Source: Anaerostipes hadrus ATCC 29173 = JCM 17467
GTDB taxonomy: Bacteria > Bacillota > Clostridia > Lachnospirales > Lachnospiraceae
DNA length: 64,000 nt
Direction: 5' to 3'
Assembly (NCBI RefSeq): GCF_030296915.1
Contig: NZ_AP028031.1
Location: 2,430,001 to 2,494,000, forward strand
Within the stretch, counting starts at the first letter, position 1, and each line of letters begins with the position of its first letter. The notes below the pieces were generated by a model. That model did no database searches, was not told the DNA's origin, and saw nothing but the letters and a program-made list of their open reading frames with translations. Positions 53,731 through 62,597 of the stretch are shown piece after piece. The translations under genes and the position numbers were made by a program.

Positions 53731-53745
53731 AATTATCTGAAAATT
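53731..53745. promoter_or_regulatory. CodY-like box upstream of the MetE-like gene
   Basis: AATTATCTGAAAATT differs at one position from the CodY consensus AATTTTCWGAAAATT. It lies 130 bp upstream of the MetE-like start in a 361-bp gap that also contains AT-rich runs. CodY represses amino-acid genes when branched-chain amino acids and GTP are plentiful. In AT-rich DNA one near match can occur by chance. Confidence 0.45.
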
Positions 53746-53754
53746 TTTATCATT

Positions 53755-53769
53755 ATAACTTGAAGTTAT
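53755..53769. promoter_or_regulatory. Palindrome next to the CodY-like box
   Basis: ATAACTT-G-AAGTTAT is a perfect 7-bp inverted repeat 9 bp downstream of the CodY-like box. It may be a second operator of the MetE-like gene. The rest of the 53514-53874 gap shows an imperfect GTACAA/TTGTAC repeat near 53630-53665 and no riboswitch fold that I can recognise. Confidence 0.35.
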
Positions 53770-53874
53770 GGCAAACTATTATTTTTATGTATTTCACAAG
53801 CCTTATTCTATCTGTTATTGTATAGCTTATCGATAGAAAATTATTAGACTTATATAAATGGAAAGGATAGATTT

Positions 53875-54981
53875 ATGAGACCATACAGATATGATATTGT
53901 TGGTAGTTTTTTAAGACCAGATTATTTAAAAGATGCACGTGCTGAATATGCAGAAGGAACTTTATCTGCAGACCAGTTGCGTGAAGTTGAAGATAAAGCG
54001 ATCAAAGAGTTAGTTGAAAAAGAGAAAGCTGTTGGATTAAAAGCAGTTACTGACGGAGAATTAAGACGTCGCTATTGGCATCTTGATTTCCTTGCTTCCT
54101 TAGTCGGAGTCGAGGAGATCAAAGCTGATCACTGGTCTGTTGCTTTTAAGGGACATCAGCCAAAAGCCGCAACTCTTGAGATTGTTGACAAAATTGATTT
54201 TGATGAAAACAGTGAATTCTTAGATCATTTCTCTTACTTGAAAGAAATTGCTGGGGATGTTGACTGCAAGATGACAATTCCTTCTCCTGCAATGCTTCAT
54301 CTGATCTGTTGTGTTCGTGGAAGCGAAACTTATAAAGCGATCGATCGTTATAAAAATGAAGATGATCTGTATCATGAGATTGCTCTTGCTTATCAGAAAG
54401 CGATCAAAGCATTCTATGCTCGTGGATGCCGTTATTTACAGTTTGATGATACATCTTGGGGTGAATTCTGTGATCAGAATAAACGCGACGATTACGCAAG
54501 CCGTGGTCTTGACCTTGACCAGATTGCTAAGAATTATGTGAAAATGATCAACGAAGCTTTAGAAGCTAAACCTGAGGATATGACAATTACAATGCATATC
54601 TGCCGTGGTAACTTCCGTTCTACATGGTTCTCTTCTGGTGGATATGAACCAGTAGCTGAGACTTTATTCGGTGGATGTAAGATCGATGGTTTCTTCTTAG
54701 AATATGATAGTGACCGTTCCGGTGATTTCAAACCATTACGTTTTATTAAAGATCAGAAGGTTGTGTTAGGTCTTGTTACTTCTAAGGATCCAGAACTTGA
54801 AGATAAAAATGAGATTAAAGAACGTATTAAAGAGGCTGCTCAGTATGTTGCCCTTGACCAGCTTTGCTTAAGTCCTCAGTGTGGTTTTTCTTCTACAGAA
54901 GAAGGAAATATCTTAACCGATGAAGATCAGTGGAAGAAGATGTCTCTGATTAAGGAGATTGCTGAGGAAGTCTGGGGATAG
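53875..54981 (+). CDS. Cobalamin-independent methionine synthase-like protein (YxjG/YxjH type)
   Basis: A 368-residue TIM barrel like the C-terminal half of MetE. It opens MRPYRYDIVGSFLRPDYL and keeps the zinc ligands: His and Cys in TMHICRGNFR, and Cys in LSPQCGFSS near residue 330, with the conserved LQFDDTSWGEF stretch near residue 190. Short MetE-like proteins of Firmicutes transfer a methyl group to homocysteine from an uncertain donor. A CodY-like box lies upstream, but no SAM riboswitch is seen. AAAGGA precedes the ATG. Confidence 0.88.
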   Translation: MRPYRYDIVGSFLRPDYLKDARAEYAEGTLSADQLREVEDKAIKELVEKEKAVGLKAVTDGELRRRYWHLDFLASLVGVEEIKADHWSVAFKGHQPKAATLEIVDKIDFDENSEFLDHFSYLKEIAGDVDCKMTIPSPAMLHLICCVRGSETYKAIDRYKNEDDLYHEIALAYQKAIKAFYARGCRYLQFDDTSWGEFCDQNKRDDYASRGLDLDQIAKNYVKMINEALEAKPEDMTITMHICRGNFRSTWFSSGGYEPVAETLFGGCKIDGFFLEYDSDRSGDFKPLRFIKDQKVVLGLVTSKDPELEDKNEIKERIKEAAQYVALDQLCLSPQCGFSSTEEGNILTDEDQWKKMSLIKEIAEEVWG

Positions 54982-55020
54982 GATATCCGTGATACATATT
55001 TCATAATAATATAGTAAATA

Positions 55021-55062
55021 AAAGAATCCGGCATTACATTTTTGTGTTTGCCGGATTTCTTT
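55021..55062. terminator. Convergent terminator between the MetE-like and HEPN genes
   Basis: AAAGAATCCGGCA (55021-55033) pairs with TGCCGGATTTCTTT (55049-55062) apart from one bulge. The right arm overlaps the stop codon of the HEPN gene, so both genes share it. Confidence 0.75.
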
Positions 55063-55450
55063 ATATCCAATTTTCATCTATTTCTTTTTTCAACTGGCAA
55101 AACATATCATAAAATTTTTCTTTTGCCTGTGAAATAATTGATAATGCAATATTCTGATTATAAGAATGTGTTACATTATTTCTTTCTCTTAATGCTTTTA
55201 ACCACAGATCTTCATCTTTGATCATCCCAGCTTTATATGCTGTTTTTAGAATAATCTTCGGTGACCCTGTTGCACCTTCCTCGTATCCATGATTTTGTAA
55301 GATTTCTTTCATCATCTTCCATGACTGTTCAAATGTAATTTCATATAATCCTACCAAACCTGTTAACACTACGTTATCATAAGGCTCTTCATAATTATAA
55401 ATATCTTTCATATTAATTAATGCTTGACAAAAGTTTTCATATTTTTTCAT
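55061..55450 (-). CDS. HEPN-domain protein of a HepT/MntA-like pair
   Basis: A 129-residue helical protein of the nucleotidyltransferase-substrate-binding (HI0074-like) HEPN family. It carries R-N-N-V-T-H-S-Y near residue 91, a fit to the RX4HxY motif of HEPN ribonuclease toxins such as HepT. The gene overlaps the end of its partner nucleotidyltransferase by 14 nt, the usual order in MNT/HEPN pairs. It may be a toxin, silenced when the partner adds AMP residues to the motif tyrosine. Older annotations call such proteins substrate-binding subunits. Confidence 0.8.
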   Translation of the reverse strand: MKKYENFCQALINMKDIYNYEEPYDNVVLTGLVGLYEITFEQSWKMMKEILQNHGYEEGATGSPKIILKTAYKAGMIKDEDLWLKALRERNNVTHSYNQNIALSIISQAKEKFYDMFCQLKKEIDENWI

Positions 55451-55751
55451 AAATAATCTTTCCCTCCTTTTGTATGGATTCTAGCAGTTCTGGTTGCATA
55501 GGTTCATCTAAATCTACGATATCATATTCTAATAATGTTGTTGTCTCCTCTTCAACATCCAATGCAAAACGATCAATGTCTCCACCTTTCACTGCCAGAT
55601 CGATATCACTCGTTCTTTTGTAATCTCCCCTTGAACGTGAACCAAATAAAAGGACTTGTTCTACATTGTATTTTTGAGCTAATTCACAGATCTCATTGAT
55701 CACTTGTTGTTTGATTCCTGTTTGTTCTATTATAATTTTATCCATTCTCAT
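55437..55751 (-). CDS. MNT-type minimal nucleotidyltransferase, probable antitoxin
   Basis: A 104-residue minimal nucleotidyltransferase: LFGSRSRGDYKRTSDIDLAV near residue 36 is a perfect GSX10DXD signature with both catalytic Asp, and the third acidic residue is in DIVDLDEP. MntA antitoxins neutralise HepT by AMPylation or by binding. Translation of the HEPN gene begins inside its last codons, so the two are made together. The pair sits alone between the MetE-like gene and enolase. Confidence 0.82.
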   Translation of the reverse strand: MRMDKIIIEQTGIKQQVINEICELAQKYNVEQVLLFGSRSRGDYKRTSDIDLAVKGGDIDRFALDVEEETTTLLEYDIVDLDEPMQPELLESIQKEGKIIYEKI

Positions 55752-55842
55752 TTATTTCCCTTAATCTCTTCATTTCTATCCAAATAAGTGCTTTCTATTA
55801 TAGCATACTCTCTTATATTTTCTTATAAAAAATCAAAGAAAA

Positions 55843-55871
55843 AAGCCTCTGGATACTAAATCCAGAGACTT
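55843..55871 (-). terminator. Terminator after enolase
   Basis: Stem 55843-55854 with 55860-55871 (AAGCCTCTGGAT against ATCCAGAGACTT, one mismatch), then TTTTTTC on the minus strand, about 40 bp after the enolase stop. Confidence 0.8.
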
Positions 55872-55911
55872 AAAAGTGCTATTATTTACGTTTTTTATAA
55901 TTGCGTTCTTC

Positions 55912-57231
<1,320 letters not shown>

Positions 57232-57245
57232 CTATACATAGCAGT

Positions 57246-57319
57246 ACTCCTCGCTGGAAGAAGGGTAAGCTTCCAGTTTGAGATCGTTTTGTTGCAGGTG
57301 TTGATCTCAATCGAGGAGT
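57246..57319 (-). promoter_or_regulatory. Structured three-way-junction RNA in the enolase leader
   Basis: An 8-bp closing stem (57246-57253 with 57312-57319) holds two hairpins with only one unpaired base on each side: a 7-bp stem with a 9-nt loop (57254-57276) and an 8-bp stem with a 17-nt loop (57278-57310). All three stems are perfect. It lies in the roughly 150-nt leader between promoter and enolase start. It does not match a riboswitch I know; the big loop could pair elsewhere. Confidence 0.6.
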
Positions 57320-57367
57320 CCACATGATTCATTCACGTTTTTAGTTAGTGTTGTCTAACTGTTATTT

Positions 57368-57396
57368 ATGATACTAGATTTGGATGGAAAAATCAA
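57368..57396 (-). promoter_or_regulatory. Promoter of enolase
   Basis: Minus strand -35 TTGATT (57391-57396), -10 TATCAT (57368-57373), spacing 17 bp. It gives a leader of about 150 nt that includes the three-way-junction fold and a small AGTTAG/CTAACT hairpin (57343-57359). Confidence 0.65.
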
Positions 57397-57397
57397 T

Positions 57398-57430
57398 GGG
57401 TGCATGTGATAATAATTATCATATACACCC
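57398..57430 (-). terminator. Hairpin after the large secreted protein gene
   Basis: GGGTGCATGTGATAAT (57398-57413) pairs with the complement ending at 57430 (14 of 16). It lies 51 bp after the stop of the secreted protein and right before the enolase promoter. The T tract is modest, so this is a likely but not strong terminator. Confidence 0.5.
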
Positions 57431-57481
57431 TGGTTTAACTAACTTATGAATTTAAGATTTATTCTTGATTTCTACTTCATC

Positions 57482-60400
57482 TTATTTCTTCAATTTCATC
57501 GGCTTCTTATATCCACTCTTCTTTCCAAACAGTTTCTTATATTTCTTATACTGTTTCTTTGGCACTTTGATCACGGCTTTCTTGTGGATTCCTTTGATCG
57601 CATTCTTTCCTACTTTCTTAAGTACTGTGGATTTGATCGTGATGGATTTTAAGTTCTTACATCCATTGAAGGCATTATCTTCAATTGTCTGTACGTTCTT
57701 GCCGATCGTTAGTTTCTTTAGTTTTGTTCTTTTGTATAAGGCTTTCTTTTTAATAGTTACGACTTTGCATTTTATACCATTGATCGTGATGTAGTCTGGA
57801 ATTACAATAGATGATTTCTTTTTATCTAGGCTTGTAATGGTCACCTGAGCGTTTTGGGCATTTTCTACCTTTGTGACTTTATAGATTATTCCATTCGCTG
57901 TTGCTGTCTGGTTTGCTTTAACGCCTACACTTACATTGCTATTTGTATTTGGTTTCTGTGTTGTTGGCTGTCCATTTTCACTCGAACCTAAGCCTCCGTT
58001 GTTTGATCCATGATTTCCAGAGTCTGGATCTTTAACTGGTGGTTTTTCTTCTCCTTTTTGGATAATCTTAATTCCTTTCCAAGAATCTGTTACTGTATTT
58101 CCTGCTGCATCTTTTGCTTTAACATAGATTGTGTAAGTTCCTTCTTTTTCCGGTACCCATTTACATTCTGAATCAGATGTAAACTCTTGAATGATTTCTT
58201 GATTTCCCTCACTATCTTCTGTATAGAATTTATATTGGAGATTCGTAGCTTTTGGATCTGCAGAAAGCTGTATGATATCTCCAACTTTTGCTGAATCTTC
58301 TATATCTGTATCCAGTTCAATAAATGTCTGACCAGTTAAAGCAATCTCAGCTGTTGTGTAATGTGTTATATCATCTGGTGTAAATTTAACAACTGCCTGG
58401 TAATCACCTAACGGTAATTTGTCATCTTCTTTCTCAATTGTCCATGTTCCTGATACTGCCTGCATTTTTTCACCGATTAATGCAACAGCATCTTTTTCCA
58501 AAGGAATATTCTTCTTTGTCTTATGTTGATCATATTTTATTCTTTTCAAACTGGTTCCAGATAATGTTGGTCTCTGTTTTTCTACATCGACTATTACACT
58601 TCCTTCGTAGTCTTTATATTTCTTATTCTGAGGAACAAATACATATGCTATCTTTGTTTTTCCTGGCTCTGGTATTTCATCTGGATTTTTAAATTTAAGA
58701 CTTCCATAAACTTTTTCTCCATCTTTTGTTTCAAGAGTTACATAGGTGGATTTTAATCCAATATAAGAAGTTTTCTCTCCATAAGTCAGGGTATTTTTGT
58801 TCAAAATATCTGTTGTTAAATCTTCTTTTGGTTCTATTGTGATCTGATCCGTCAGATGAATTTTAATTGCAATGGTAATATCTTCATAATTATCACTCTC
58901 TATCGTAAGACGAATTGTCGCTGTATCCCCAATCTTTCCCGTTTGATTTACCCAATAAGAATATGTATGCTGTTTGTTTGCAGTTGAAAACTCGTGATAC
59001 TCAAGAATTTTATGATCATCCTGAATCTCTTCTTTTTGGTCTTTTATTTTAATATCTTCTGGTAACAGCTGTGTTAAATTGATTTTTTCCATATCTGATC
59101 CTGATGTATATGGATATTTTTTTGTAATATCTGAAATCTCTGGTGCTTTTAATTTGGAAACTTCGATATCTTTGATCGCTGTCTTATAATTTCTTCCATT
59201 TACCTGAACATAAACCGTATATTTTCCTGCTGCCATTGGTTTCCACTGGCATTTTGTTTCTTTGGAATATGCCTGGATCGTTTTTTCATATCCTGTTTCG
59301 TCCTCATAGAAAAATTTATATGTACGATTAGGAGAACTGTCAATTGTGTCTGGATCGATTGAAAAATCAATGGTATCTCCACAAGATACTTTGGTTTTTG
59401 GTGCTAATAATCTTAGATTTACTACAACATCGACTTTCTGTGTCGCTTTTTCATAATTGTTTAGATCATCTGGTGTAAATATAAGTGTCATTGTACTTTT
59501 TCCTACATATAAAACACTATTTGGACTCTCCAAACTCCATGTACCTGAAACTTCTTTTTCCACTCCATCATAAGTTGCCGTTGCTTTTCCTGGTTCAAAA
59601 TGAAGATCTTTTCTACATTTTCCTTTCGCATACATAATTTCATCCACAGTTACCTTACTTAATTGTGGAGTTGCTTTTTTCACTGCGATTGTTACACTTC
59701 CTGTATAACTTTCGTATTGATCTTTGTCTGGTATAAAAGTATATTCTGCTGATTTTGTTCCTGCCGTTGGAATCCTATCTGGATCTGTAAATTCCAGTTT
59801 ACCAGTAACTTCACTTCCATCTTCTGCTATAAATTTTGTCTTCGTTGTATTTAATTTTAAGTCTGAGATTTTCTGTCCATAGGTTAGTTCATTGTTTCCT
59901 TCAATTGCTGGTTCTTCCCCTTCTTTTGGAGCAATGGAAAGCTTATCTGTTAATGTGATATTGACATTGAAAGTCATGTCTTCATAATTATCACTTTTTA
60001 CCGTAAATTGAATCTTAGACTGATCTCCAGCTTTTCCTGCTTTACTTACGTTATAGGTGTAGCTTGTGTCTGTTTTTGCTGCTTCAGATACAAGATTACC
60101 TGATAAATTCGTAATCTTTGCTTCGTACGTTGCATTGGAAATATCGGATGGAAGATAATCTTTTAGATTGATCTTCTGATCTTTTGCTCCAATGGTATAA
60201 CAATATGTCTTATCAATATCCTGAATTTTCGTTTGTTTTTTAACTACTGTAACATTTTCCAGTGATTTTTTCTCAATGTTTCCCTCAGAGTCTTTCACTT
60301 TTACATAAAGTGTGTGCTTTCCAAGTGTTGTCGGTGTCCATTCACAGGTTGATTTTGAAGAATAATCCTGAATCTCTGTCTGGTCTCCATTTTCATTTTC

Positions 60401-62236
60401 TTCATAGAATTTATATTGTAAATTTCCTGATCCATTTTGGGCTTCAGCAGATAACTGAACTTTTTCTCCTATTTTAGGATTGGCTGCAGCTGCTTCGAAT
60501 TTGGTGATCTTTAGTGGATCATATACAGTAATTTTGTATGTTTTTACACTTGTCTGATTATATTTTGGTCTGATCGTTACGGTTGATGTTCCTGCTTTCT
60601 TAGCAATCAGTTTTATGTCAATTCCGCTGGACTTCTCAACGGATATTACATTTTCATCAGTAGAAGTAACTTCTAGTTCTGTATTTGTTTCTATACTGGA
60701 ATCGGAACTTGTTGTTTTATATTGGATATAGGATGCCATCGTTGTTCCTGTTTTCTGTTTCCATCCATTTTCACGCCAATAATAAGTATTACCGGTTGTC
60801 TCACTGTTTTTCCAATACAATTTATCTAATGTTATTTTCTTTTCTATCTTTACAGCATCACATGCTGTGCAACGGAACGTGATCGTATCATCCGTATCTA
60901 GATCTTTGTCATACACATACTGATGTCCATTATGAATTTCTGTTACATTATGATCCGTTAAATCGGTTGTATTAATATCATAGAAATTGATATCTCCATT
61001 TTTCCATGTATACCAGACAACTTTTCCATTGGAGATCACTGGCTGACAGTCAGATAAACTTCCTGTAAAATGCTGAATCTCTCCTACTTTCTGTCCATTG
61101 TTGTCTACGATTGCTGTATACACTTGATCTCCCTTTGTCCATAAAACCATAAATCTGGTTCCTGAGATCTTAACCATCTGCGGAGTCGTTGTTGTTTCTT
61201 CTCCTTCATCGTAATTTGTCAGATAGTTAATTTTTACATCTGATGTGCTCTTATCGACTGCTGCCACGAATACATTTCTTGTATTATAGGAATCAAAGTT
61301 TTTGTCCTGTTTCACTGTATTCGCTGCTACAAGATAATGATCATCAGATATTTCAAAGCCTCCGGCACTAGCTCCTGTTGCATTATTTCCAATGCTTCCT
61401 TCAAATTGCAACACTGGAATTTTTGTACATTGGGTATAATAACCTGGTGAAAATTTACCTTTTGTAAAATCGGTCTGATATTTTAAAATTATAAAATCCC
61501 TTGGATATGCATCTCCATGGTCTAAGGCAATAATATGTCCGTCTTCTGTTTTTACAAATTGATTAAAGGAATGGCTTACATATCCATAATTATTATTAGC
61601 AACTGAAGTATATGAATCTGTAATCTCCATCTGATCAATATCTATCTGAATCGTTACATTCGCCTGATGGCCATTATACATCTCATGACATGTTCGAATG
61701 ATCATGTACTTTCCTGAAACATCCATTCTGCATGATCCTGCATCAAATGGATATGTCGTATTACAATTTTTCAATCCGGTAGATTTTATTTTATTCCATT
61801 TTTTATCATATTTTGTAATTCGATATACTTCCAGATCATTATCTTCATCCTTATTAATTTGACCTGTTATAATATAATAATTATCTTTTGTCGCATAAAA
61901 TCCACCAAATACAGGCAATTCTTCATCTACAAGCTTGGTATCTGTCAAATTATAGTTCTTGTCATAATATTCAACTAATAATCCGCCAATCTTACTTCCA
62001 TATTGCACCCTCATCAATGAACCATCATCCTCTGCTACAAGATATGATTTCATAGGATTTGTCCATCTGGAATAATTCTGCGCCCCAACATTACTTCCTT
62101 CATACGTTGTGCACTGTGTCTTCACTGCTGTATTTGTTGCAGCTTTTACTTTTTTTCCATGATATCCGCCACTCATCGTAATGATCATCGCGAGTGAGAG
62201 CATCATAGAAATCCCTTTTTTGATCTCTTTTTTCAT
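57482..62236 (-). CDS. Very large secreted multi-repeat surface protein with BspA-like LRR C-terminus
   Basis: About 1584 residues from the ATG at 62236 (GGAGG 5 nt upstream). A signal peptide (to about residue 35) is followed by an unknown beta-rich region (40-460), a Big2-like domain (about 500-580), then a roughly 365-residue module repeated: YKFYEENENG, YKFFYEDETG and YKFYTEDSEG mark Y_Y_Y-type Ig-like domains near 611, 977 and 1339, with IxPKEG/TYGQKISDL-type and MBG-like domains between the copies. A Gly/Asn/Ser linker (about 1415-1450) leads to a BspA-like leucine-rich repeat (LKKLTIGKNVQTIEDNAF). No LPXTG anchor is seen. Likely an adhesin or glycan-binding envelope protein. Confidence 0.85.
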   Translation of the reverse strand: MKKEIKKGISMMLSLAMIITMSGGYHGKKVKAATNTAVKTQCTTYEGSNVGAQNYSRWTNPMKSYLVAEDDGSLMRVQYGSKIGGLLVEYYDKNYNLTDTKLVDEELPVFGGFYATKDNYYIITGQINKDEDNDLEVYRITKYDKKWNKIKSTGLKNCNTTYPFDAGSCRMDVSGKYMIIRTCHEMYNGHQANVTIQIDIDQMEITDSYTSVANNNYGYVSHSFNQFVKTEDGHIIALDHGDAYPRDFIILKYQTDFTKGKFSPGYYTQCTKIPVLQFEGSIGNNATGASAGGFEISDDHYLVAANTVKQDKNFDSYNTRNVFVAAVDKSTSDVKINYLTNYDEGEETTTTPQMVKISGTRFMVLWTKGDQVYTAIVDNNGQKVGEIQHFTGSLSDCQPVISNGKVVWYTWKNGDINFYDINTTDLTDHNVTEIHNGHQYVYDKDLDTDDTITFRCTACDAVKIEKKITLDKLYWKNSETTGNTYYWRENGWKQKTGTTMASYIQYKTTSSDSSIETNTELEVTSTDENVISVEKSSGIDIKLIAKKAGTSTVTIRPKYNQTSVKTYKITVYDPLKITKFEAAAANPKIGEKVQLSAEAQNGSGNLQYKFYEENENGDQTEIQDYSSKSTCEWTPTTLGKHTLYVKVKDSEGNIEKKSLENVTVVKKQTKIQDIDKTYCYTIGAKDQKINLKDYLPSDISNATYEAKITNLSGNLVSEAAKTDTSYTYNVSKAGKAGDQSKIQFTVKSDNYEDMTFNVNITLTDKLSIAPKEGEEPAIEGNNELTYGQKISDLKLNTTKTKFIAEDGSEVTGKLEFTDPDRIPTAGTKSAEYTFIPDKDQYESYTGSVTIAVKKATPQLSKVTVDEIMYAKGKCRKDLHFEPGKATATYDGVEKEVSGTWSLESPNSVLYVGKSTMTLIFTPDDLNNYEKATQKVDVVVNLRLLAPKTKVSCGDTIDFSIDPDTIDSSPNRTYKFFYEDETGYEKTIQAYSKETKCQWKPMAAGKYTVYVQVNGRNYKTAIKDIEVSKLKAPEISDITKKYPYTSGSDMEKINLTQLLPEDIKIKDQKEEIQDDHKILEYHEFSTANKQHTYSYWVNQTGKIGDTATIRLTIESDNYEDITIAIKIHLTDQITIEPKEDLTTDILNKNTLTYGEKTSYIGLKSTYVTLETKDGEKVYGSLKFKNPDEIPEPGKTKIAYVFVPQNKKYKDYEGSVIVDVEKQRPTLSGTSLKRIKYDQHKTKKNIPLEKDAVALIGEKMQAVSGTWTIEKEDDKLPLGDYQAVVKFTPDDITHYTTAEIALTGQTFIELDTDIEDSAKVGDIIQLSADPKATNLQYKFYTEDSEGNQEIIQEFTSDSECKWVPEKEGTYTIYVKAKDAAGNTVTDSWKGIKIIQKGEEKPPVKDPDSGNHGSNNGGLGSSENGQPTTQKPNTNSNVSVGVKANQTATANGIIYKVTKVENAQNAQVTITSLDKKKSSIVIPDYITINGIKCKVVTIKKKALYKRTKLKKLTIGKNVQTIEDNAFNGCKNLKSITIKSTVLKKVGKNAIKGIHKKAVIKVPKKQYKKYKKLFGKKSGYKKPMKLKK

Positions 62237-62371
62237 ATGTTCCTCCATTCTTAATTTATTTACACTATGTTATTTCTATTTTAACATTTTTATCCTTAAA
62301 ATAAAATTTTTTCATATAATTCTTATACGTTATTTTCAATTGAATAGAAAGATGTTGACTAAATCATAAAA

Positions 62372-62540
62372 ACCCCAGTTTATCCGTCTTTCTTTTGTTA
62401 ATGCTCTTGTATATCAGCTGTTGTGATATTGCCTGTTGAATGATGTGGTCTATGACGGTTGGAATGCCAAGTTCACACACTCTACCGGGCGGCTTCGGGA
62501 CTTTAACCCGTTAGAAACATGCGCCGTTAGGCTCACTATA
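62372..62540 (-). mobile_element. Scar of a group II intron (reverse transcriptase fragment)
   Basis: On the minus strand, about 62484 to 62372 encodes CELGIPTVIDHIIQQAIS, the conserved core of group II intron reverse transcriptases (LGIPTV-x-DR-x-x-QQA), and then loses similarity. Just before it, 62491-62540 contains CTAACGGGTTAAAGTCCCG, like domain I of such introns. Most of the intron is deleted. The rest of the 349-bp gap (62249-62371) holds only the AT-rich upstream region of the large surface protein gene. Confidence 0.7.
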
Positions 62541-62587
62541 AAAAATAGCCAAAATGACCAACTATGTGAATCGCTCTAGCTATTTTT
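62541..62587 (-). terminator. Probable terminator after the second surface protein gene
   Basis: AAAAATAGC (62541-62549) pairs with GCTATTTTT (62579-62587), 9 bp with a 29-nt loop. It begins 11 bp after the stop and runs into TTTTTATA on the minus strand. Confidence 0.5.
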
Positions 62588-62597
62588 CTACTTCATC

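Noticed and set aside
53514..53874. SAM riboswitch before the MetE-like gene
   Set aside because: No S-box stems or conserved K-turn could be found; the gap is AT-rich with a possible CodY box.
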